Below, in pieces: positions 1-5,277 of a stretch of DNA of 5,277 nucleotides (positions within the stretch are counted from its first letter, which is position 1; every line of letters starts with the position of its first letter). This DNA comes from an uncultured Opitutaceae bacterium (GTDB lineage Bacteria > Verrucomicrobiota > Verrucomicrobiae > Opitutales > Opitutaceae), in the NCBI GenBank assembly GCA_946482625.1, contig CAMLSH010000295.1, positions 1 through 5,277 on the forward strand, given 5' to 3'. The position numbers were made by a program, and so were the translations under genes. A model generated the notes under the pieces. That model was given only the letters and a program-made list of their open reading frames with translations. It was not told the origin of the DNA and searched no databases.

Positions 1-737
1 GTCACCCACACCGCGGTGCCGAAACCCGTCGCGCAATCCAAGGTCAACGAACTCCCCGGCTCCTGCTCGGTCGAACACGTGCCATTGGCCCACGGATACA
101 CCGGATGCTCCGCCGACGACACGCACCGCACGCCGTATTGATTCCCTTTCCCGCCTGCGAACCCGTGATCGCGCCGCAATTTTTTCCGCACCAGCCGTAG
201 CAGCCCGTCGCCGTGCGAATCGCCCAGATCGCCCACGCGCACCAGCGTCGCATCGCGCTTTCCGCCCGCCCCGCCGACCGTCACGCAACGCAGCCCGCGC
301 CGCACGCATTCCGCGATCAGCAGCGCCTTCTGCGTCATCCCGTCGATCGCATCGATCACCACATCGAAACCCGCCCCGCCGAGCAGCCGCTCCGCCGAAT
401 CCCTGGTGAAAAACTCCGTCCGCGTCTCGACCCGGCACGCCGGGTTGATGAGCCGTATCCGCTCGGCGAGCACCGCGACCTTCGGACGCCCTACCGTGCC
501 ATCGAGCGCCGGCAGCTGGCGGTTCACATTGGTCACGCACACATCGTCGAGATCGATGAGCGTGATCGCCCCGACGCCACTGCGCGCCAGTCCTTCGACC
601 GACCACGAGCCGACACCGCCGACACCGATCACGCACACATGCGCCACGTATAGTTTTTCCAACCCGGCCATTCCGACCAGCCGGCCGACTCCGCCGAAGC
701 GGTCGAGATAATCCTGAGGAAGTACGGTCGTGGCCAT
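1..737 (-). CDS. tcdA: tRNA threonylcarbamoyladenosine dehydratase (TcdA/CsdL), 3'-truncated by window edge
   Basis: A ThiF/MoeB/E1-like enzyme that uses ATP to dehydrate N6-threonylcarbamoyladenosine at tRNA position 37 to the cyclic form (ct6A), in the cytoplasm. The 245 visible residues follow the E. coli protein closely from end to end: an N-terminal RFGG (13-16), the nucleotide-binding loop GVGGVGSW (38-45), ITLIDLDDVCVTNVNRQ (58-74) with the D-x-D-D and N-R-Q residues of the adenylation site, VIDAID (127-132), TVGGAGG (153-159), and LDCATGFG (233-240) with the family's conserved cysteine at Cys235. The E. coli protein is 268 residues, so roughly 25 C-terminal residues lie beyond position 1. 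The ATG at 737 gives an N-terminus of the expected length; no strong ribosome binding site is visible before it. It lies 147 bp downstream of the thioredoxin-fold gene, so co-transcription is possible but not shown. Family assignment is firm; only the end is missing. Confidence 0.95.
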   Translation of the reverse strand, partial: MATTVLPQDYLDRFGGVGRLVGMAGLEKLYVAHVCVIGVGGVGSWSVEGLARSGVGAITLIDLDDVCVTNVNRQLPALDGTVGRPKVAVLAERIRLINPACRVETRTEFFTRDSAERLLGGAGFDVVIDAIDGMTQKALLIAECVRRGLRCVTVGGAGGKRDATLVRVGDLGDSHGDGLLRLVRKKLRRDHGFAGGKGNQYGVRCVSSAEHPVYPWANGTCSTEQEPGSSLTLDCATGFGTAVWV

Positions 738-884
738 GGAGCGGACACCAGTGGGAAAATTCCGCCGCTCCGCAAATCCCATTCTGCGGCCAGCCGACGA
801 ACGGTGCCCCTCCCGCCGACTCGCGGTTCCCCGGCGACGGACGGCGCTGCTCTGGCAACGCCGTGCCGCCGGTTCAGCGGGGAC

Positions 885-1982
885 TTATTTCTTCTTCGTC
901 TGAATCAACCGCGTCACTTCCACGTCGAGCGTCTTCTGGTCGAACGACAGCTTGCCCGCCGGCAGATTCGCCAGCTTCCCCTCCTGATCGACAAGCAACA
1001 TCACCGGCAGCGCACGCGTGGTGACATTGAACTTCTTGCACAGCTCGCCGGCATCGCCCTGCCCGTCGAAATAAACCGGCCACTTCATCTTCGCCTCTTT
1101 CGCCGCCGCGACGGCTTTCTCACGATCCGCCTCCTTGTCGCAGCAAACACTTACCACCGAGAATTTTTTCGTACCGAATTGCGTGATGCTCACGCGCAGA
1201 TCCTCCGCTTTCGCCGGCAGATCCTTCGTCGCGGACGACCAGAAAAACAAGCACACCACTTTGCCGCGCAACGTCGCCACATCCACCGCCGAACCATCGA
1301 GCCCGGTGAAGCTCAACTCAAGTGGCACCTTGCGCACCTCGACGAATTTCAACTCCGCCTTCGCCCAGTTCGACGCGCTCTTGTCCTCGTGACTCGCGAC
1401 TCCCTCGATGAACTTCACAGCCACCCGTGGATTGATCCCGGACATCACATCATAATAGGCCACCGCGCGGTCCTTGAGGAGATCGCGCACCGAGCGTCGC
1501 TTCATCTGCGCGTCCAATTTTTCGCGCCACCGCACGATCGTCGACTCAACGGCATTCTCGCGAAAGATGCCTTCCGACATCGCCGTATCCAGCGCCAGCA
1601 CCGCCGCGCGGGCATCGTCGCTTAACGTGTCGTCGAACAACGGCGTGAGCAGTTCGCCCTGCACTTGCGCGTAAAAGATCGAGCGCAGTCCGCGTTGCTT
1701 GTCCTTCAACATACCCGTCCAACGCAGCATCTTGTCGATCAACGTACCCGTCCGCGGATGCGCCGGGTGCGCGATGACGAATTCGATCCCCGCTTTGCTG
1801 ATCGCGTTGAGACGCGCCTGATTCTGCTTCGCCTCCTTGTCGTCGATGAGTTTTACGACCTGATCGTAGGCGAGATCGGCGGGAGATTTCTCGGGCGCCG
1901 CCGGCTTGGGATCGGCTGCAAACGAGAACGTGGCGGGAAGAACGAGCGCGACAAAGGCGCTCAATAAACGGAGCGTTTTCAT
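885..1982 (-). CDS. exported TlpA/AhpC-like thioredoxin-fold protein lacking the CXXC motif
   Basis: A 365-residue protein with a signal peptide: Met-Lys-Thr, a hydrophobic core to about residue 18, and an SFA-A cleavage site after residue 22, so it is probably periplasmic. Residues 24-215 form a charged, helix-rich region I do not recognise. Residues about 219-340 look like a TlpA/AhpC-TSA thioredoxin fold: GLDGSAVDVATLRGKVVCLFFW (227-248), the usual TlpA lead-in of substrate loop and first core strand, then VVSVCCDK (276-283), WPVYFDG (301-307), and RALPVMLLVDQEGKL (323-337), where Pro326 fits the conserved cis-proline. Where active members have W-C-x-x-C, this protein reads FFWSSATKDLP (246-256), with Thr252 and Leu255 in place of the cysteines. 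The remaining cysteines are 244, 280, 281 and 315. A disulfide reductase activity of the usual kind is therefore unlikely; a binding or scaffold role is an inference. The ATG at 1982 is chosen because it directly precedes the signal peptide; the frame stays open upstream only across the neighbouring gene. No good ribosome binding site is seen. Confidence 0.85.
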   Translation of the reverse strand: MKTLRLLSAFVALVLPATFSFAADPKPAAPEKSPADLAYDQVVKLIDDKEAKQNQARLNAISKAGIEFVIAHPAHPRTGTLIDKMLRWTGMLKDKQRGLRSIFYAQVQGELLTPLFDDTLSDDARAAVLALDTAMSEGIFRENAVESTIVRWREKLDAQMKRRSVRDLLKDRAVAYYDVMSGINPRVAVKFIEGVASHEDKSASNWAKAELKFVEVRKVPLELSFTGLDGSAVDVATLRGKVVCLFFWSSATKDLPAKAEDLRVSITQFGTKKFSVVSVCCDKEADREKAVAAAKEAKMKWPVYFDGQGDAGELCKKFNVTTRALPVMLLVDQEGKLANLPAGKLSFDQKTLDVEVTRLIQTKKK

Positions 1983-2005
1983 GGGGTAAGGGCTGGAGGG
2001 GTTGA

Positions 2006-2032
2006 GCGGAAATCTGACGTGACGATTTCCGC
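2006..2032. repeat. perfect 9-bp inverted repeat between the NadR-like gene and the thioredoxin-fold gene
   Basis: The arms GCGGAAATC (2006-2014) and GATTTCCGC (2024-2032) are exact reverse complements separated by a 9-base loop. The hairpin sits 23 bp upstream of the thioredoxin-fold start codon and about 55 bp past the kinase stop. There is no T-run after it on the minus strand, so it is not a canonical intrinsic terminator. It could be a 5'-leader hairpin, an mRNA-processing or stability element, or a dyad operator. The function is not known. Confidence 0.6.
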
Positions 2033-2086
2033 CACCGGGTCGTCTCCGCGCAAGACAAGACAGGCCGTCCCGCCCGGGTTTATTTA

Positions 2087-2632
2087 TCAACCAGTCAACG
2101 ATGCGAATACCGCCGCGATGGCCTTGGCCTCCCGCTCCGCCCAATCGCCGGCGATCTCCACAAAAGGCAGCCCCCGCGCGATCAGTGTCCCGCGCCACAA
2201 CTCCGCGCTTTTCTGCCGCGCCGCATCGTCGGTAAACACCCGCTGCGGATCCGTTTCGAACGGCACATCCGGCGCGCAAAGCAGATAAAGCGTCATCCCC
2301 CGGCTCCGCGTTTCCGCCTCGGCCCGCACCCACTGCGGGCATTTCCCCGGGAAAAGCAGATCCGCCCACAACACATTCGTCAGCAGCTCCGTGTCGTGAA
2401 ACACCACGCGCCCCGCCGCCGCAACCGCCGCCTCCTCTCCCGCGAGCTGCCCGCGAGCGATCGCGTCGAGATCGTCCGCCGCGATCCGCCCGTCGTGCTC
2501 ATCCCAATACTGCCGCACGTACTCGCGCGACCACGGCTCTCCGAAATGCGCCGCCAGTTTTGCCGCGAGCGACGACTTCCCGGTCGACTCCGTGCCGAAC
2601 AACGCGATGCGCCTCACGCCCGGCGTCTTCAT
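2087..2632 (-). CDS. NadR-like ATP-binding protein, probable ribosylnicotinamide kinase (kinase domain only)
   Basis: A 181-residue P-loop protein resembling the C-terminal ribosylnicotinamide kinase domain of NadR. It would phosphorylate nicotinamide riboside to NMN with ATP in the cytoplasm. Visible motifs are the Walker A loop FGTESTGKS (12-20), the NadR-like SREYVRQYW (35-43), the strand ending VVFHDTELLTN (76-86) with Asp80-Thr81 where NadR has Asp-Thr, the strand TLYLLCAPDVPFE (114-126), a lid-like segment with Arg131, and LPFVEIAGDW (155-164), close to the NadR C-terminal strand. The HTH and NMN adenylyltransferase domains of full-length NadR are absent, so it is neither the repressor nor the adenylyltransferase. 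The ATG overlaps the pnuC stop codon in an ATGA arrangement, which fixes this start, makes translational coupling likely, and supports nicotinamide riboside as the substrate. Two in-frame stops (TGA, TAA) end it. A related nucleoside kinase with another substrate remains possible. Confidence 0.88.
   Translation of the reverse strand: MKTPGVRRIALFGTESTGKSSLAAKLAAHFGEPWSREYVRQYWDEHDGRIAADDLDAIARGQLAGEEAAVAAAGRVVFHDTELLTNVLWADLLFPGKCPQWVRAEAETRSRGMTLYLLCAPDVPFETDPQRVFTDDAARQKSAELWRGTLIARGLPFVEIAGDWAEREAKAIAAVFASLTG
2629..2632 (-). promoter_or_regulatory. ATGA stop-start overlap coupling pnuC to the NadR-like kinase
   Basis: On the minus strand the kinase ATG (2632-2630) shares bases with the pnuC TGA (2631-2629). 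No independent ribosome binding site is evident, so termination-reinitiation is the likely way the kinase is translated, keeping transporter and kinase in step. Confidence 0.75.
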
Positions 2633-3300
2633 TTGATCCCGCCACTCCCCGCGCGACCGGCCGCGCCCACATCGCTTCCCGCGAGCGCCCGCGTCGCGGC
2701 ATCGCGCGCCATCGCCGCGCGCCAGGCCCGCCAGCCCATCAGCGCCAGACCGAAATACACCGCGTAGAGAAACGCCGTGTACGCCAGCTCCGCTTTCCAA
2801 TACGACGCCACCGCCACCACGTTCACGATCAACCACAGCGGCCAGTTCTCGATGTGCTTGCGAGCCTGCAACACCTGAGCCGCCACGCTGAACGCCGCGA
2901 TAAACGCATCCCGCCAGGGCATCGCCGCTCCCACGCGCGGCCCCACCCACAACGCCCAACCCGCCGTCGCGGCCCCCGCCAAGGCGACCGTGAGCAACCG
3001 CCCGCGCCAGCCCAGCTTTGTCACCGGCAACTCCGGCGATTCTCCGCGATCGTGCACCCAATGCCACCAGCCCCACGCCAGCGTGATGAAAAAGAAAACC
3101 TGCAACACCGCGTCCGCCGGGAACTGTGCCCGATAAAACAATACGCCTTGCACGCTCACTGCCACGAGGCCGGTCGGAAACGCCCACAAGCTTCGCCGGA
3201 TCATCAGCACCACGCCAACGATCCCGGCCAGGAGATTCGCCTGATCGAGCCACGACGCTTGGCGCAAACCGTCCCAAATTGTCCGCAGGATCTCACTCAT
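2629..3300 (-). CDS. pnuC: PnuC-family nicotinamide riboside transporter
   Basis: A 223-residue inner-membrane protein of usual PnuC length. PnuC proteins carry nicotinamide riboside across the membrane by facilitated diffusion, with uptake driven by intracellular phosphorylation. Hydrophobic segments lie at about 21-35, 38-56, 64-82, 102-120, 130-146, 153-168 and 172-192, consistent with seven helices. Family signatures are WAFPTGLVAVSVQGVLFY (39-56), the aromatic AWGWWHW (75-81), matching the Y-G-W-Y-x-W block of the family, and NWPLWLIVNVVAVASYW (152-168) followed by TAFLYAVYFGLALMGWRAW (175-193), the most diagnostic C-terminal pair. A short Ala/Gly-rich tail (about 196-223) follows. The ATG at 3300 is 25 bp after the hslO stop; no clear Shine-Dalgarno is seen. 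The overlapping NadR-like kinase downstream supports nicotinamide riboside over thiamine, the cargo of PnuT relatives. No riboswitch-like leader is visible in the short upstream gap. Confidence 0.93.
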   Translation of the reverse strand: MSEILRTIWDGLRQASWLDQANLLAGIVGVVLMIRRSLWAFPTGLVAVSVQGVLFYRAQFPADAVLQVFFFITLAWGWWHWVHDRGESPELPVTKLGWRGRLLTVALAGAATAGWALWVGPRVGAAMPWRDAFIAAFSVAAQVLQARKHIENWPLWLIVNVVAVASYWKAELAYTAFLYAVYFGLALMGWRAWRAAMARDAATRALAGSDVGAAGRAGSGGIK

Positions 3301-3325
3301 AGAGGTGGAACGCGCAGTCGTTCGC

Positions 3326-4129
3326 TCACGACTTCTTCGCGATAAACGCTTCCATCGCCTCCCGCGTGATCGCATGCCGGGCCGCGCAACGCGGACACCG
3401 GATCTCGATCTTTTCTCCATCTCCAAAAAGCCCCGCCGCGTCCTGCCGCATCACCGGTGCGAGCACTTCCATCATGCGTTGCTGGTTGCACCCGCAGTGC
3501 CACCGATAGATCCGCTTCTCCAGCAGCGACAACGTCTCGCCCGCATCCAACGTCCGAACTTGCTCCACGGTCAGCGCCTGGAACCAGTCCGCGTCGCAAT
3601 CCGGGTGTTCGCTCACCAACGCGAAATCCTCCTCTCCCAGTTGAAACAACCGCGCGGGCCGCTGCTCGCTCTGCCGGTAAAACGCCTCCACCGCGACGAA
3701 TGGATCCGCACCGGAGAAATTCACCGCGCTCCGCCGCTTCGGTTGTCCCGGTTTCACGATATCCACGTAGAAAACATTCTGGTCGAGCTGCCGCACATCC
3801 TCCGCAAACACGCGACCGGTGATCGCTCCGGTTTCGTTATCCCCGGTCAAAAACAGATTCACGAGCGGCTCCTGGAAATTCATCGTCCACGCCGTCATCT
3901 CCTTCCACGGACGCGACGCGCAATGCAGCACGAAGGCCGCGAGCGCCCGCTTGAACAACGCATCGTGTTCCGGCGCCACCTGGATTTTTTGTTCGCTCAG
4001 GTGCAGGTAGTAATCGACGTACAATTCGCCAAAGTCGGCGCGAGCCACCAGCACGTTGCGATTGCGAACGAAGTACGTGCGTATCTCGTGACCGGCTTCG
4101 GCGGGATTCACAGGATTCGATTCAGACAT
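3326..4129 (-). CDS. hslO: Hsp33 redox-regulated chaperone
   Basis: A 267-residue Hsp33 homologue, a cytoplasmic holdase that oxidation and unfolding stress activate through loss of a cysteine-bound zinc. The C-terminal redox switch is intact: HCGC (211-214) and CPRC (245-248) give the CxC...CxxC pattern. The 31-residue spacing between Cys214 and Cys245 is the same as in E. coli (Cys234 to Cys265). It is followed by the typical ITREAMEAFI end (254-263). The N-terminal part carries the expected LHLSEQKIQVAPEH-type segment (42-55) and a central LTGDNETGAITGRV (94-107); it is less conserved than the tail and slightly shorter than the E. coli protein (292). The ATG at 4129 gives MSESNPVN; an in-frame TTG at 4177 would add 16 residues and is less likely. 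It is the first gene of a probable operon with pnuC (25-bp gap) and the NadR-like kinase. The divergent region 4130-4331 should hold its promoter. Confidence 0.92.
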   Translation of the reverse strand: MSESNPVNPAEAGHEIRTYFVRNRNVLVARADFGELYVDYYLHLSEQKIQVAPEHDALFKRALAAFVLHCASRPWKEMTAWTMNFQEPLVNLFLTGDNETGAITGRVFAEDVRQLDQNVFYVDIVKPGQPKRRSAVNFSGADPFVAVEAFYRQSEQRPARLFQLGEEDFALVSEHPDCDADWFQALTVEQVRTLDAGETLSLLEKRIYRWHCGCNQQRMMEVLAPVMRQDAAGLFGDGEKIEIRCPRCAARHAITREAMEAFIAKKS

Positions 4130-4215
4130 GCGCGAAACGGAAGCGACAACCCGTTCCACCGCCAGCCCGCATTTCAAAACGTCTGCAACCGACGGCGCGC
4201 CGGAGACTTTTAAGT

Positions 4216-4244
4216 TTGGTCAACCCGCCTCCCGATTGTATCCA
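4216..4244 (+). promoter_or_regulatory. weak candidate sigma70-type promoter for the HEAT-like gene
   Basis: TTGGTC (4216-4221) and TATCCA (4239-4244) are separated by 17 bases, about 90 bp upstream of the proposed start at 4332. The -35 box is fair, the -10 box poor. It lies in the 202-bp divergent region that must also drive hslO, where I found no convincing minus-strand promoter. This is a suggestion only. Confidence 0.22.
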
Positions 4245-4331
4245 TTCGCTCGCGGAAACCCACGGCAGACAAACGAAGCAGACGAGACTTCGCCGGCGCC
4301 GCCCGGCCAAGACGAAACCTTACAACTGACC

Positions 4332-4883
4332 ATGAACACCCTCGTCGATCTCCTCGGGAAAGACGGGCTAAAAGTCGCCGATCTAGAGAGCATCTACGCT
4401 GCCTCGCGCGATACAGGTCGCCTGATTGCAGACGCGATTGGCGCGATGCGGCATCTGGACGCGGAGATCGCGTGGCGCGCCGTATGGATATTGAAGCGGT
4501 CCGCTCGCGACGGGAAATTGAGTGCAGACGACGTGATCCGGATTGCGAAGTACGCGGAGGAGCTACCCCACTGGGCCTCGCGCTTAAATCTCTGTCAGCT
4601 CTTCGCCAAGACCGGCTGCCCGAAAGAAGCGCGCGAGGATCTGGTGCCTTACTTGGCCGAGTGTTTCGCGAATCGAAGCCCCATTGTCCGGGCGTGGGCA
4701 ATTTCTGTTCTGGTGGGCTTCGAAGACGACCTCCGCTTTCAAGCGACCATCAATGCGTGTCTCGATGAGGCGCGCGCAGATTCAACGGCATCGATTCAGG
4801 CCCGACTCAGGCGCCTGAAGAAACAGAGCCCGCGCCAACCGCGTCCAGCACGCGACGTCTCGCGGAAAATCGCGAAGCGATGA
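4332..4883 (+). CDS. small HEAT/ARM-like helical-repeat protein of unknown function
   Basis: A 183-residue soluble, probably all-helical protein with no signal peptide or membrane segment, and the only plus-strand gene here. I do not recognise a named family. Three units recur at about 35-residue spacing, each with an Arg followed by a hydrophobic helix ending in Leu: DAEIAWRAVWIL (43-54), HWASRLNLCQL (80-90) and SPIVRAWAISVL (116-127). This pattern and spacing fit HEAT or ARM repeats, which usually mediate protein binding. The end is strongly basic (RLRRLKKQSPRQPRP, 158-172, then RKIAKR), which could contact nucleic acid or be disordered. The start is taken at 4332 because the frame open from an ATG at 4128 would add 68 Ser/Thr/Pro-rich residues, begins inside the hslO start codon, and shows no domain character. 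No strong ribosome binding site is seen. Codon choice looks less GC-extreme than in the minus-strand genes. That the gene is real is fairly likely; its function is open. Confidence 0.75.
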   Translation: MNTLVDLLGKDGLKVADLESIYAASRDTGRLIADAIGAMRHLDAEIAWRAVWILKRSARDGKLSADDVIRIAKYAEELPHWASRLNLCQLFAKTGCPKEAREDLVPYLAECFANRSPIVRAWAISVLVGFEDDLRFQATINACLDEARADSTASIQARLRRLKKQSPRQPRPARDVSRKIAKR

Positions 4884-4923
4884 GCGACCGTGAAACTCCC
4901 GCCGCGTTCGGCTGCGAAACTAA

Positions 4924-4945
4924 CAACGCCCGACCGGCGGCGTTG
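4924..4945. terminator. GC-rich hairpin between convergent genes, possible bidirectional terminator
   Basis: CAACGCC (4924-4930) and GGCGTTG (4939-4945) are exact reverse complements around an 8-base loop. The hairpin lies 40 bp past the stop of the HEAT-like gene and 23 bp past the msrA stop on the other strand. CTCCC (near 4895) and GGGAG (near 4946) might extend an alternative longer stem. No T-run follows on either strand, so it is at best a non-canonical terminator or a 3'-end stabilising structure. Confidence 0.4.
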
Positions 4946-4968
4946 GGAGGGCGCGCAATGTCAGATGA

Positions 4969-5277
4969 TCACTTCCCCAGCGCCTTCTTCATCTTATCGA
5001 CCTTGGATTTCACGACGTACTGGCAGTAACCCTCATTGGGATTTTTGCGGAAATAATCCTGATGGTAACCCTCTGCTTCGTAGAAAACGCCGAGCGGGGA
5101 AATCTCCGTCACGATCGGATCGCTAAACTTAGTCTGTGCCTCGGCTTTCGCTTTTTCCGCCGCGGCTTTCTGCGCGTCGTTCGCGTAATAGATCACCGAG
5201 CGGTACTGCGTGCCGACATCGTTGCCCTGGCGATTGAGCGTGGTCGGATCATGGACGACCCAAAATAAATTCAGCAA
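4969..5277 (-). CDS. msrA: peptide-methionine (S)-S-oxide reductase MsrA, 5'-truncated by window edge
   Basis: The C-terminal 102 residues of MsrA, which reduces methionine-S-sulfoxide in free or protein form, using a catalytic cysteine regenerated through thioredoxin. Diagnostic sequence starts at once: [20 protein letters not shown] (5-24) followed by YRS, the strongest MsrA block. It carries Asp20 and Tyr25 with the five-residue spacing of E. coli Asp129 and Tyr134. Then come [16 protein letters not shown] (65-80) and GYCQYVV (83-89), where Cys85 fits the first resolving cysteine. The C-terminus is a short basic helix rather than the second-cysteine tail of E. coli MsrA, so disulfide exchange probably uses one resolving cysteine. 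The GCFW active-site motif and any signal peptide lie beyond the right edge, so the cellular location cannot be judged. It converges with the HEAT-like gene. Confidence 0.95.
   Translation of the reverse strand: MLNLFWVVHDPTTLNRQGNDVGTQYRSVIYYANDAQKAAAEKAKAEAQTKFSDPIVTEISPLGVFYEAEGYHQDYFRKNPNEGYCQYVVKSKVDKMKKALGK

Noticed and set aside
738..884. Possible terminator or promoter between the thioredoxin-fold gene and tcdA
   Set aside because: Only short imperfect stems (for example CCGCA/TGCGG near 769-788) are visible, with no T-run and no convincing -35/-10 pair.
804..1625. Long plus-strand open frame (273 codons) opposite the thioredoxin-fold gene
   Set aside because: Its translation is rich in Arg, His, Leu and Pro without domain character, as expected from the antisense of GC-rich coding DNA; the minus-strand gene has a signal peptide and a recognisable fold.
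1983..2369. In-frame N-terminal extension of the thioredoxin-fold gene up to 2369 (494 residues)
   Set aside because: It would run through the NadR-like gene in another frame and bury the obvious signal peptide that begins at 1982.
3301..3325. NAD+ or thiamine riboswitch upstream of pnuC
   Set aside because: The gap after hslO is only 25 bp, too short for such a leader, and no known riboswitch core is recognisable.
2560..3345. Plus-strand open frame of 261 codons across pnuC and the kinase
   Set aside because: Arg/Pro/His-rich low-complexity translation, antisense to two clearly recognised genes.
4130..4177. TTG start extending hslO by 16 residues
   Set aside because: The ATG at 4129 is a stronger start codon, and the extra residues are not part of known Hsp33 N-termini. 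Neither site has a clear ribosome binding site, so this is a preference rather than a certainty.
3305..4213. Plus-strand open frame of 302 codons opposite hslO
   Set aside because: Its translation has no family resemblance, while the opposite strand encodes Hsp33 with an intact zinc-binding cysteine set.

Overview
The window is GC-rich and densely coding. It holds six genes on the minus strand, two of them cut by the window edges, and one gene on the plus strand. All but one have a recognisable family. Base composition, absent or weak Shine-Dalgarno sequences, and an exported TlpA-like protein of a style common in Verrucomicrobiota/Opitutaceae suggest a free-living Gram-negative bacterium, perhaps an opitutacean. 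That taxonomic guess is inference; no rRNA or other phylogenetic marker is present.

Reading the minus strand from high to low coordinates: the C-terminal half of msrA (methionine sulfoxide reductase A) enters from the right edge and ends at 4969. A plus-strand gene for a small HEAT/ARM-like helical-repeat protein (4332-4883) converges on it, with a GC-rich hairpin in between. A divergent intergenic region of about 200 bp (4130-4331) separates this gene from a compact minus-strand cluster: hslO (redox-regulated chaperone Hsp33), then pnuC (nicotinamide riboside channel) 25 bp later, then a kinase-only NadR-like protein whose start codon overlaps the pnuC stop (ATGA). After a 104-bp gap containing a perfect 9-bp inverted repeat comes an exported thioredoxin-fold (TlpA/AhpC-like) protein without the CXXC active site. 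After another 147 bp comes tcdA (tRNA threonylcarbamoyladenosine dehydratase), which runs off the left edge with about 25 residues missing.

Functionally, pnuC plus the NadR-like kinase form a clear salvage pair: ribosylnicotinamide enters through PnuC and is trapped as NMN by phosphorylation. A separate NMN adenylyltransferase, not in this window, would be needed to reach NAD+. Hsp33 and MsrA both protect proteins from oxidative damage, so the neighbourhood has a loose redox/NAD theme, but only pnuC-kinase is supported as a tight functional unit.

I see no mobile elements, CRISPR arrays, tRNA or rRNA genes. I see no clear new multi-gene system. The items most worth a second look are the CXXC-less thioredoxin-fold protein, the placement of hslO with the NAD-salvage pair, and the unassigned HEAT-like protein.
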